64,000 nt of DNA from an uncultured Prevotella sp. (GTDB lineage: Bacteria > Bacteroidota > Bacteroidia > Bacteroidales > Bacteroidaceae). The translations under genes and the position numbers were made by a program. This document shows positions 57,246 through 64,000 of this stretch, one piece after another. Below the pieces are notes generated by a model. The model saw nothing but the letters and a program-made list of their open reading frames with translations. It did not search any database and was not told the origin of the DNA. The stretch lies in assembly GCA_900315545.1 (NCBI GenBank), contig OMZM01000005.1, positions 62,001 to 126,000 of the forward strand. Reading direction: 5' to 3'. Positions within the stretch are counted from its first letter, which is position 1. Each line of letters opens with the position of its first letter.

Positions 57246-58043
57246 CTATGCACGCTTCATGTTGCTGTGCAACTGATAGAGTGCCGGCAGAAGAATCATC
57301 AGCGAGAATGCTATTGCCATTGCCACGCGCTGACTGCTGCCAAAGATGTCGATGAGATGGGCATCAGTGTACTGCGGCATCAGTCGCACTACGACGTAGG
57401 CAACGCTGTTGTTCACCCAGTGGAGGGCTATTCCAGGCAGTATGCTTCCCGTGCGCCAGTACATCCATCCGAGCAGCAAGCCGATGATAAACGCATGCGG
57501 CATCTGCGCCGGATTGCCGTGCACGAGGGCGAAAAACAATGCCGACAGCGCCACAGCCCACACGGGCTTCATGCTGCCGAGCAGCGACCGCAGCACGGCA
57601 CCGCGAAAGACGAGCTCCTCGACAAACGGTGCGAGGATGCAGACGGCTATGTAGCCATAAGGCGACCGCAGCACGCCCGTCATCGTCTGCTGCAGCATGT
57701 CAGGCAGCTCGGGCAGCAGTTCCTGCATGCCCTGCGAAGGTATGATGGTGCCTATGCCCACTATGCCGCTCCACAGCAATACCGTCCACTGTCGCGTGCG
57801 CATCCATGCCGGCGACACGACACTGTACTTGCGCCACAGAAACAGTATGAGCAGCAGGATGCTGAACACTATCTGCGACACGATTACCATAGACGTGCTG
57901 ACAACGGTGTTGCCCTGCAGCGTCGACAGGGCTGCACGCCCTATAGGCATGTCCTCAGCCCAGAGCCACAGGATGACTGTAGGATAATAGGTGAAAAACT
58001 GCACTGCTATGAACAGCAGGACGTAGTATATCGCATTTTTCAT
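57246..58043 (-). CDS. CPBP family intramembrane glutamic protease (CAAX-like)
   Basis: A membrane protease of the Abi/CPBP family. From the ATG at 58041-58043 (MKNAIYYVLLFIAV) it has 265 residues with about seven helices. The catalytic motifs are EELVFRG (about 145-151), FALVHGN (about 177-183) and HWVNN (about 220-224), giving the family's two glutamates, histidine and asparagine. A TTG 8 codons upstream is possible but unlikely. It follows the ABC permease by 24 bp and may process or protect against exported peptides, which is inference. Confidence 0.93.
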   Translation of the reverse strand: MKNAIYYVLLFIAVQFFTYYPTVILWLWAEDMPIGRAALSTLQGNTVVSTSMVIVSQIVFSILLLILFLWRKYSVVSPAWMRTRQWTVLLWSGIVGIGTIIPSQGMQELLPELPDMLQQTMTGVLRSPYGYIAVCILAPFVEELVFRGAVLRSLLGSMKPVWAVALSALFFALVHGNPAQMPHAFIIGLLLGWMYWRTGSILPGIALHWVNNSVAYVVVRLMPQYTDAHLIDIFGSSQRVAMAIAFSLMILLPALYQLHSNMKRA

Positions 58044-58067
58044 ATCGTCTGTATGTTTGGTTTCCAA

Positions 58068-59306
58068 TTACTCATATCTTATAGCCTCTATCGGGTCGAG
58101 GTGAGCCGCCTTCTTTGCAGGGTACCATCCGAAGAAAATACCCGTGAACGTACATACGGCGAAACTCAGCACGATGCTCCACATCTGTATGTATATAGGC
58201 CAGTTGGCAAGCAACTTGATGCTGTAGGAAATGCCGACACCCAGCAGCACGCCGATGATGCCGCCCGTTACGCTCAGCAGTATAGCCTCGATGAGAAACT
58301 GCGAGAGTATGTCTACGCCCCGCGCTCCCACGCTCATGCGCAGTCCAATCTCACGCGTGCGCTCCGTAACGCTGACATACATGATGTTCATGATGCCGAT
58401 GCCGCCCACGATTAGCGATATGCCAGCAACGCAGCCCAGCAGCACGGTGAGCATGGTGGTAGTGGAATTCATCATCGACGACAGCTCCTCCTGCGACCGT
58501 ATGTTGAAGTCGTCTTCGTCGCCCTCAGTCTCATCGGTGCCGTCCTTCAGCTTGTGCATGCGACGCAATATCTCGGTTATCTCTTCGGTAGCCTTGTCGG
58601 TAACGCCTTCGGTAACGGCAGAGCAAACGATACCGCCGAGATATGTCTGCGCGAGGATGCGCTTCATGACGGTAGTATAAGGCGCCAGCACCAAGTCGTC
58701 CTGGTCCATGCCCATGCTGTTGTAGCCTTTCTTCTTCAGCACGCCCACCACTCGGAACGGAATGCTGTTGAAACGCACCACCTTGCCCAGCGGGTCGCTG
58801 CCGTCGGGAAACAGGTTGTCGACGACCGTCTGCCCGAGAATACACACTTTGGCACTCGTCTTGATGTCGCCGTCGGAGAACATTTCGCCCTCCTGCACGC
58901 TCAGCTGGCGTATGTCGAGATAGTCCTGACTGACTCCGTAGATGGTAGACGGCGTGTTGTTGTTGCCATATATCCACTGGCCGCTGCTCGTTACGGTCGG
59001 ACTTACGCCCTTTATGTAATTGCATTCATTGCGTATGGCTTCGTAGTCGTCCATCTTCAGCGTTTCCATAGCCGACGCATCCTGACGCACGCCGCCACGC
59101 ATGTCGGCACCCGGACTGATCATTATCATGTTCGAGCCCATCTCCGAGATGCTCGACTGTATGCTGCGCTTCGTGCCCTGACCGACGGCAAGCATCGTAA
59201 TGACCGACGCAATGCCGATGATAATGCCGAGAGCCGTGAGAAACGACCGCATCTTGTTAGCCGAGATGGCACGCAAAGCAATTTTCAGCAGATTGGAATA
59301 ATTCAT
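58068..59306 (-). CDS. MacB-like ABC transporter permease
   Basis: The 412 residues start with the conserved first helix region KIALRAISANKMRSFLTALG (about 8-27), followed by GIIIGIASVITMLAVGQGTK. A periplasmic MacB core domain (about 50-285) precedes three C-terminal membrane helices and the terminal YPAKKAAHLDPIEAIRYE motif. Together with the ATPase, the adaptor and the TolC protein it should form a tripartite mechanotransmission exporter of macrolide-like compounds, peptides or lipoproteins; the substrate is unknown. Confidence 0.94.
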   Translation of the reverse strand: MNYSNLLKIALRAISANKMRSFLTALGIIIGIASVITMLAVGQGTKRSIQSSISEMGSNMIMISPGADMRGGVRQDASAMETLKMDDYEAIRNECNYIKGVSPTVTSSGQWIYGNNNTPSTIYGVSQDYLDIRQLSVQEGEMFSDGDIKTSAKVCILGQTVVDNLFPDGSDPLGKVVRFNSIPFRVVGVLKKKGYNSMGMDQDDLVLAPYTTVMKRILAQTYLGGIVCSAVTEGVTDKATEEITEILRRMHKLKDGTDETEGDEDDFNIRSQEELSSMMNSTTTMLTVLLGCVAGISLIVGGIGIMNIMYVSVTERTREIGLRMSVGARGVDILSQFLIEAILLSVTGGIIGVLLGVGISYSIKLLANWPIYIQMWSIVLSFAVCTFTGIFFGWYPAKKAAHLDPIEAIRYE

Positions 59307-59327
59307 GGTTGTTGTGTGTTTATGCCG

Positions 59328-60080
59328 TTAGTCATCATCAGTTTTCGGAAGCGCAGCCAATCCATCGGCTGCCGAGAGAATATTGGTGTTGTGCTCGTCG
59401 CTGATGACGCGCCCGTCGCGCAGCATGATGTTGCGCGAGGAATAGTGGGCTATCTCGGGATTGTGGGTAACGAATATTATCGTGCGCCCCTCTGCATGCA
59501 GCTTCTGAAACAGCACGAGTATCTCGAACGACGTGCGCGTGTCGAGGTTACCGGTGGCTTCGTCAGCCAGAATTACAGCCGGATTGTTTACAAGCGCACG
59601 CGCAATGGCTACGCGCTGCATCTGTCCGCCAGACATCTGGTTAGACTTATGGTAAAGCCTTTCGCCCAGTCCAACCGACGTCAGCGCATTGATGGCACGC
59701 TCGCGGCGCTCGCTGGCACTGACCGACGTGTTGTACATGAGCGGCAGCTCCACATTCTCTACACTCGTCGTCTTAGGCAGAAGATTGTAGTTTTGGAATA
59801 TGAAACCAATCTTCCTGTTGCGCAATACCGCCCTCTGCGAGCGCGACATCGTGCGCACGGAAACACCGTCGAGATAGTACTCGCCACTGGTGGGAGTGTC
59901 GAGACAGCCCAGCTGGTTGAGAAGCGTCGACTTGCCGGAACCCGACTTGCCCATGATGGTAACAAACTCGCCCTCGAAAATCTTGAACGACACACCGCGA
60001 AGGGCATGCACCGTCTCGTCGCCGACAACAAAGTCGCGCTTAACGTTGTCGAGTTCTATAACTACATTCTTATCTTCCAT
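59328..60080 (-). CDS. ABC transporter ATP-binding protein (MacB/LolD type)
   Basis: The 250-residue ATPase has Walker [10 protein letters not shown] (about 39-47), the Q-loop FQNYNLLP, the signature [15 protein letters not shown], Walker [13 protein letters not shown] and the H-loop THNPE. It is encoded separately from its permease, unlike E. coli MacB where both are one chain. It lies 21 bp before the permease and 65 bp after the adaptor gene. Confidence 0.95.
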   Translation of the reverse strand: MEDKNVVIELDNVKRDFVVGDETVHALRGVSFKIFEGEFVTIMGKSGSGKSTLLNQLGCLDTPTSGEYYLDGVSVRTMSRSQRAVLRNRKIGFIFQNYNLLPKTTSVENVELPLMYNTSVSASERRERAINALTSVGLGERLYHKSNQMSGGQMQRVAIARALVNNPAVILADEATGNLDTRTSFEILVLFQKLHAEGRTIIFVTHNPEIAHYSSRNIMLRDGRVISDEHNTNILSAADGLAALPKTDDD

Positions 60081-60145
60081 CGTCTACTACAAGCACTTTG
60101 AGTTATATGTGTAAATGTCAGGCATACCGTTAGTGCAGCTACTGC

Positions 60146-61315
60146 CTATTTCTTCTTGTTCTTGTTTGGCGGACCAGGCGCAAACGGACTGCGTGCAGTC
60201 TGCTCCGAAGAGTCGTCTTCAGAGTCTTCCTTCACACCGATGACAATGCCCTGCCCCTCGTTTATTCCACTGACAATCTGCGTGTGCGTGCCGTCAGACA
60301 TGCCTACGTTGACACTGTGAGCTGTCAGAACGTTGCCCTCCAGAGTCCAAACCTTGTTCTTTCCCTTGCAGTCCTTGATCTTGTGCTTGCCTATCGTTTC
60401 CTGAGTAGGCGTGTAGCGCAGCGCTTTTGACGGAACGCTGAGAACGTTGGACAGTTCGTGGGTGTAGATGGTAACATTGGCTGTCAGTCCCGGCTTCAGT
60501 TTCAGGTCGCCGTTGGGAGCACTGATGATAACCTCGTAGGTAACGACATTGTTTGTCGTCTTGGCTTCCTGACGCACCTGCTTGACAGCACCCGTGAACG
60601 TATCGTTAGGATAGGCATCTACCGTGAACGTAACTCGCTCGCCCGGCTTTATGTCGCCAATGTCTGCCTCGTCGACATTAGCCACCACCTGCATGTTCGT
60701 CAGGTCTTGGGCGATAGTAAACAGTTCGGGAGTATTGAACGATGCAGCCACAGTCTGTCCTTCCTCCACTGACTTCGACAACACCACACCGTCGATAGGC
60801 GACGTGATTGTGGCATAGCTGAGGTTTGTCTGCGCACGGCGGACATTCTCGCGTGCCTGGCTGACCTGCTGAGTTGCCTGCTGATAGGTAAGGCGAGCAT
60901 TCTCAAAGTCGTCGGCACTGATAAGCCCCTTGTTATACAGCGTGCGATAGCGCTCATAGTTTGAACGCTGATAGCTGAGCGAACTCTCGGCACTGCTGAG
61001 GTTGGCACGCGCCGTATTGAGCTCGCTCATGAGGTTTGTCTTGTCGAGCTCGGCAATGACCTGACCCTTGCGCACGACACTGTTGTAGTCTACATAGAGA
61101 CGGCTGACGATGCCCGACACCTGAGTACCGACAGTTACCGACGTTACCGGCTCTATCGTGCCAGTGGCTGTGATGCTGTTCTGAATGTTTGACTTCTCCA
61201 CCTTGGCATACTCAAAGACAACTTCCTTGTCTTTCTTCTTGCCCTTTATGAAGAAAAACAGCAATGCCAGGACTGCCAGAGAGGCAATGGCGATTATGAG
61301 TTTCTTGTTTTTCAT
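60146..61315 (-). CDS. Periplasmic adaptor subunit (MacA/HlyD type)
   Basis: The 389 residues begin with a membrane anchor (KLIIAIASLAVLALLFFFIK, about 4-23). The order is then barrel-sandwich (ITATGTIEPVTSVTVGTQ), a long alpha-hairpin coiled coil (about 110-180, SSLSYQRSNYERYRTLYNKG), the second lipoyl half and beta-barrel domains. It bridges the inner-membrane permease and TolC. The C-terminus is basic (PPNKNKKK). It follows the TolC gene by 26 bp. Confidence 0.95.
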   Translation of the reverse strand: MKNKKLIIAIASLAVLALLFFFIKGKKKDKEVVFEYAKVEKSNIQNSITATGTIEPVTSVTVGTQVSGIVSRLYVDYNSVVRKGQVIAELDKTNLMSELNTARANLSSAESSLSYQRSNYERYRTLYNKGLISADDFENARLTYQQATQQVSQARENVRRAQTNLSYATITSPIDGVVLSKSVEEGQTVAASFNTPELFTIAQDLTNMQVVANVDEADIGDIKPGERVTFTVDAYPNDTFTGAVKQVRQEAKTTNNVVTYEVIISAPNGDLKLKPGLTANVTIYTHELSNVLSVPSKALRYTPTQETIGKHKIKDCKGKNKVWTLEGNVLTAHSVNVGMSDGTHTQIVSGINEGQGIVIGVKEDSEDDSSEQTARSPFAPGPPNKNKKK

Positions 61316-61341
61316 CCTGTATATGTTTTTACTTTGTTTCC

Positions 61342-62688
61342 TTATTGATTTACGAAATGTCCGTCGCGATAGAACTGCAACATATTAATATATAATATGG
61401 TAAGATATTTGCTCTGCAGTTCGTTCTGCTTGGCAGCAATGAGATTGTCCTTGCCGCTCATCAGTTCTACAATGTTTTTCAGCCCGAGCCTGAACTGCTC
61501 GCTCAGCAGCTCGTAACTCTCCTGCTGGCTCTGGCTCGCCACCTGAGCCGCACGAAACTTGTTCTGGTTGATAGAAGCCTGAATCCAGTAGTTCTCTATC
61601 GTGCTGTACAGCTCCGTCGCCTTGTCCTCAAGCTCCAGCACATAGCTCTCACGCTGTATGTTTGCCTTGTTTATAGCCGTCCTGGCAGAACGGTTGTCAA
61701 GTATAGGAATGTTTACCGTGAAGCCGGCACCAAGATTAAAATTATTCTTTATCTGCGTGCCCCACGACCTTTCAGCCAGCGACGACGTATTCGTGATGGC
61801 ACTCGCATTGAGCGACACGGTAGGCAAACGCTGAGCCTTAGCCATAGCAATGGAAAGATTGCTCATGTCGATACCTACAAGCGCATTCTTAATCTCCGGA
61901 CGATGCTCGTAAGCCTCAGCATAGACAGACTGCAAGAGAGGCAATTCCTGCAACGCCATCTCGTCGGTCGCAGAAGGCACTGACACGTCAAACTCACTGT
62001 CGTCGCAAATCTGCAACAACTGCTTCAGCTGGCGCTTATAGTTGCGCAGATTGCTCTGAGCCTCAACAAGGTCGTACTCGTCTTGCGCACGCTGAGCCAC
62101 AAGCTGAGAAAGGTCGGCACGGCTCATCTTGCCTACTTCAACAAACTGCTGTCCGCGCTCCTCGTTCTTCCTCGAAGTCTCAAGATTAGACTCATGCACG
62201 CTTATAGCCTCAGAAGAATAAAGAATCTGAACATAAAGCTGGACTATCTGCTCCTGTATGCTGTTAGCTGCAACGGCAGAGTCAAGCTCAGCCTGCATAT
62301 AGGCTTTCTCACTAAGCTTCCGCTGGTTTATGTTGCGGTTGCCGTCCCACACAGTCCAACTGCCCGTAACGCCATACGAACCATTATAATAGAACTTGTC
62401 CACCCCCGACTGCACATAACCATTGCTCACAATGCCGGAAGAACTCTCAGGGAAAGGACGGAAAGTACCATTGTGCGACGTTGACGCACTCAGAGACGGC
62501 AGCAACGCAGAACGACTCTGCATGTAATCCTCATAAGCAGAAAGCCTGTTCAACTGTGTCTTGCGGATACTGATATTGTGTTTCATGGCATAATCTATAC
62601 ACTCCTGCAATGTCCAACTGTGCGCACTCGCACCGATTTGCACACCAAGAAAAACAATAAAAGCAAATATCCTTACAAATATTTTCAT
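61342..62688 (-). CDS. TolC family outer-membrane efflux protein
   Basis: The 448 residues start with a signal peptide (MKIFVRIFAFIVFLGVQIGA) and WTLQECIDYAMKHNISI, the usual beginning of the outer membrane efflux protein domain. Two repeats with long helices follow, as in TolC trimers. It is the first gene of the operon TolC-MacA-ATPase-MacB-CPBP, driven by the consensus promoter at 62714-62745. Confidence 0.95.
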   Translation of the reverse strand: MKIFVRIFAFIVFLGVQIGASAHSWTLQECIDYAMKHNISIRKTQLNRLSAYEDYMQSRSALLPSLSASTSHNGTFRPFPESSSGIVSNGYVQSGVDKFYYNGSYGVTGSWTVWDGNRNINQRKLSEKAYMQAELDSAVAANSIQEQIVQLYVQILYSSEAISVHESNLETSRKNEERGQQFVEVGKMSRADLSQLVAQRAQDEYDLVEAQSNLRNYKRQLKQLLQICDDSEFDVSVPSATDEMALQELPLLQSVYAEAYEHRPEIKNALVGIDMSNLSIAMAKAQRLPTVSLNASAITNTSSLAERSWGTQIKNNFNLGAGFTVNIPILDNRSARTAINKANIQRESYVLELEDKATELYSTIENYWIQASINQNKFRAAQVASQSQQESYELLSEQFRLGLKNIVELMSGKDNLIAAKQNELQSKYLTILYINMLQFYRDGHFVNQ

Positions 62689-62713
62689 CTATAAAAAACT
62701 TTTATACACCCTG

Positions 62714-62745
62714 CAAAAATATGAAAAAATATAATATTGAGCAAA
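62714..62745 (-). promoter_or_regulatory. Promoter of the TolC-MacAB operon
   Basis: On the minus strand TTTG (62745-62742), 20 nt and TATTTTTG (62721-62714) match the Bacteroidetes promoter exactly, about 25 bp before the ATG. Confidence 0.8.
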
Positions 62746-62884
62746 AAGGTATTTACTTTTTAACTGCAATATTCAACAATTAACACAACAAAACCACCAT
62801 CGCATACTCAACCAAAATCGCACAAAATACTGCGATTTATTATTTTTTAACTCGAAAGATGTTTTTTATTCCAATAAAAGTATA

Positions 62885-62892
62885 TATCTTTG
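62885..62892 (+). promoter_or_regulatory. -7 box of the tRNA-Met gene
   Basis: TATCTTTG followed by CAC fits TAnnTTTG and lies 53 bp upstream of the tRNA. The -33 region is T-rich without a clean TTTG. Confidence 0.55.
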
Positions 62893-62945
62893 CACACGCA
62901 TTTGAAAACAGGCATCATTAAACGTCCAATTCATTGCAAAATTTC

Positions 62946-63019
62946 GGACTTGTAGCTCAGTTGGTTAGAGCAACAGACTCATAATCTGGAGGTCCCAGGT
63001 TCAAGCCCTGGCTGGTCCA
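62946..63019 (+). tRNA. tRNA-Met (anticodon CAU)
   Basis: The 74-nt cloverleaf has D-stem GCTC/GAGC, anticodon loop CTCATAA (anticodon CAT), T-arm CCAGG-TTCAAGC-CCTGG and acceptor GGACTTG/CTGGTCC. The acceptor has one T-T opposition and one G-T pair. The anticodon CAU could also be the unmodified form of tRNA-Ile2, but elongator Met is the likelier call; it lacks the three GC pairs of initiator tRNA. CCA is not encoded (CCAC-ATT follows). Confidence 0.9.
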
Positions 63020-63031
63020 CATTGAAAATCA

Positions 63032-63064
63032 AGGAGTTACACCAAAAATGTAGCTCCTTTTTCT
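63032..63064 (+). terminator. Intrinsic terminator after the tRNA
   Basis: AGGAGTTACA (63032-63041) and TGTAGCTCCT (63049-63058) form a 10-bp stem with one T-G pair and a 7-nt loop, followed by TTTTTC and TTTG. Confidence 0.88.
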
Positions 63065-63069
63065 TTGTT

Positions 63070-63178
63070 TTGCGAACAATTTGCGAACAAAATTGCATTT
63101 CGCGAACACCAATATAATCTTTCTGCAATAATAGATTCTCTCATTTTGTTCGCAAATCCCATTATTTTTGTTCGCAAA
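63070..63178. repeat. Four copies of TTTGCGAACAA in two orientations after the tRNA
   Basis: TTTGCGAACAA-like 11-mers occur in direct orientation at about 63069-63079 and 63080-63090 and in inverted orientation at about 63147-63157 and 63168-63178. A fainter copy (TTCGCGAACA) is near 63099. The arrangement beside a tRNA 3' end resembles integrase arm-type sites or a former attachment region, but no integrase gene is in the window. Confidence 0.45.
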
Positions 63179-63265
63179 CCATTTTTTGGCATATTATTCA
63201 GTAATATCAGTAATACGAGTAAGACGTTTTTATCTGATGTAAAGATGTCCTTTCATATTTCTGCT

Positions 63266-63542
63266 TCAATTGCTTTGTTTATTCAATTTCACCCAACGAC
63301 CTTCTTTACGGCCACTTTCTCGAATTAGGATTTTTTTCTTGGAGATACTCTAAGTCTCGCTTGATGGTTCTTGCCGTGACACCCGTCTTTTGTGACATTT
63401 CATTTGTTGTTACAAAAGCATCATCTTCTATTAGTTGCAGAATAATTCTTTGTCTCTCAGATAGCTGTTTGGTGACATCTTTGGTGACATCTTCAGTGAC
63501 ACTTTGAGTAACATCCTTTGTCGGTCTTATATATGTCACCAC
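63266..63542 (-). pseudogene. Remnant of an AlbA/RecG-like ATP-binding DNA-binding protein (HTH tail)
   Basis: Only the C-terminal part remains: a strand VTYIRPTK, the DVTK-rich linker and a winged helix (LSERQRIILQLIEDD, TARTIKRDLEYLQEK), as in AAA_4/DUF4062-adjacent COG2865 proteins. A TAG lies just upstream of the open part (about 63567), so the N-terminal domains are gone. At the T7 run 63331-63337 one extra base shifts the frame; removing it restores the usual RESGRKEGRW ending, closing at 63266. Confidence 0.6.
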
Positions 63543-63605
63543 GACAAAGCTGCCATTGACAGACTACTTCTCTCACATTTCTCTCACACATCTCTCAATG
63601 TTCAC

Positions 63606-64000
63606 TCAATTTTGAGAGAACTTTTTGAGCCGCCATTCCTTTTTTTCTCCTACTTCTATTTTGTTTGCTTTTCTCAACGCTGTAAGCAAATGACCAATTT
63701 TTGTTATTTTTTGATTATCCGTCAAAGCCTCAGGCAATTTCGTTAGAAGCAAGTTATTTATGTCTGGACGACTCATGCTTACATGTTGTTCCAACGACTT
63801 GATGATAAGGTCCTTGTAGTAATCGTCATCAAAGCCCTTTTTGCGAGTATATTCCGCCTTCTGACCTGTAGCCCTGGCTACACTCTTGGCAAAAAAGAGT
63901 GCATTCTTCCTACCCTCCACCAACTTGCGTTTTCTCAGGTATGCTATCTCGTTATCACTCAACTGACGATTCATCTGCAATCTGCTAAGCATCTCTATAT
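63606..64000 (-). CDS. C-terminal part of an AlbA/RecG-like (COG2865) protein, 5' end beyond window
   Basis: The frame is open to the window edge and codes the C-terminal winged-helix region of the same broad family (NRQLSDNEIAYLRKRKLVEG, AEYTRKKGFDDDYYKDLI, then a lysine-rich end). Its N-terminal AlbA-type domain would lie to the right of the window. These proteins are often encoded in accessory regions and their role is unclear. An ATG at 63992 is inside the family domain and is not the true start. A decayed relative lies immediately downstream. Confidence 0.7.
   Translation of the reverse strand, partial: IEMLSRLQMNRQLSDNEIAYLRKRKLVEGRKNALFFAKSVARATGQKAEYTRKKGFDDDYYKDLIIKSLEQHVSMSRPDINNLLLTKLPEALTDNQKITKIGHLLTALRKANKIEVGEKKEWRLKKFSQN

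Noticed and set aside
63065-63328. 87-residue plus-strand frame after the tRNA
   Set aside because: AT-rich, runs through the 11-mer repeats and opposite the pseudogene, with no recognisable motif.

Overview
The window looks like a chromosomal segment of a Bacteroidales bacterium, most likely Prevotella or a close relative (inference from protein families and signals; no search was run). Gene starts lack Shine-Dalgarno sequences. Many intergenic spaces carry the Bacteroidetes promoter pattern TTTG-N19/20-TAnnTTTG. Supporting families include a PorZ-like type IX secretion protein, DUF2851, DUF3467, DUF3737, a tricorn-like protease, a TPR/TM/HTH regulator and choice-of-anchor J surface domains. 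Most of the window is ordinary core chromosome; only the right end (after about 63.0 kb) looks like an accessory junction.

Layout. 1-3 kb: operon ruvB-coaD-adenine methyltransferase (minus strand; the last gene runs off the window). 3.3-5.9 kb: a frameshifted secreted protein with three anchor-J/FN3 repeats. 6.3-10.0 kb: pnp and sufS. 10.2-11.4 kb: dicarboxylate/amino-acid symporter. 11.3-18.2 kb: a minus-strand run of GNAT-like protein, parE, S41 protease, TPR regulator and LOG protein. 18.2-20.1 kb: DEAD-box helicase. 21.6-25.4 kb: DUF2851-thioesterase-dprA-dusB. 25.5-32.7 kb: tricorn-like protease, thioredoxin-like lipoprotein, secreted protein, aminopeptidase P and a 63-aa protein. 33.4-42.2 kb (minus): gamma carbonic anhydrase, C-S lyase, DUF3737, flavin reductase-like lipoprotein, S9 peptidase, Kdo transferase, gltX. 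42.3-46.6 kb: mdh, DUF3467, lptB, epimerase, PAP2 enzyme. 47.7-56.6 kb: leuS, yitT, rdgB fused in frame to a PorZ-like protein, GT39-like glycosyltransferase, acyltransferase. 57.2-62.7 kb (minus): TolC-MacA-MacB export operon and a CPBP protease. 62.9-64 kb: tRNA-Met(CAU), then decayed AlbA/RecG-like genes.

The most unusual non-coding content is a family of four intergenic elements of about 400-550 bp (20289-20785, 46989-47504, about 32895-33280 and 56635-57190; the last two inverted). Each carries an array of 19-bp dyads, consensus GTCAAAC-N5-GTTTGAC, mostly at a 22-bp period. The first and last dyads can also pair with each other into a stem of nearly 30 bp. Three copies add a conserved block with a sigma-54-like motif and end in a variable array of GTTNNN hexanucleotides. 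Two of these copies form inverted repeats around the 9-kb leuS-acyltransferase block.

Other points of interest are the single-ORF RdgB-signal peptide-PorZ fusion, a probable 217-nt small RNA with consensus promoter and terminator at 21.2-21.4 kb, tandemly repeated promoter modules before leuS, a promoter nearly touching the start codon of the epimerase gene, and the frameshifted surface protein.
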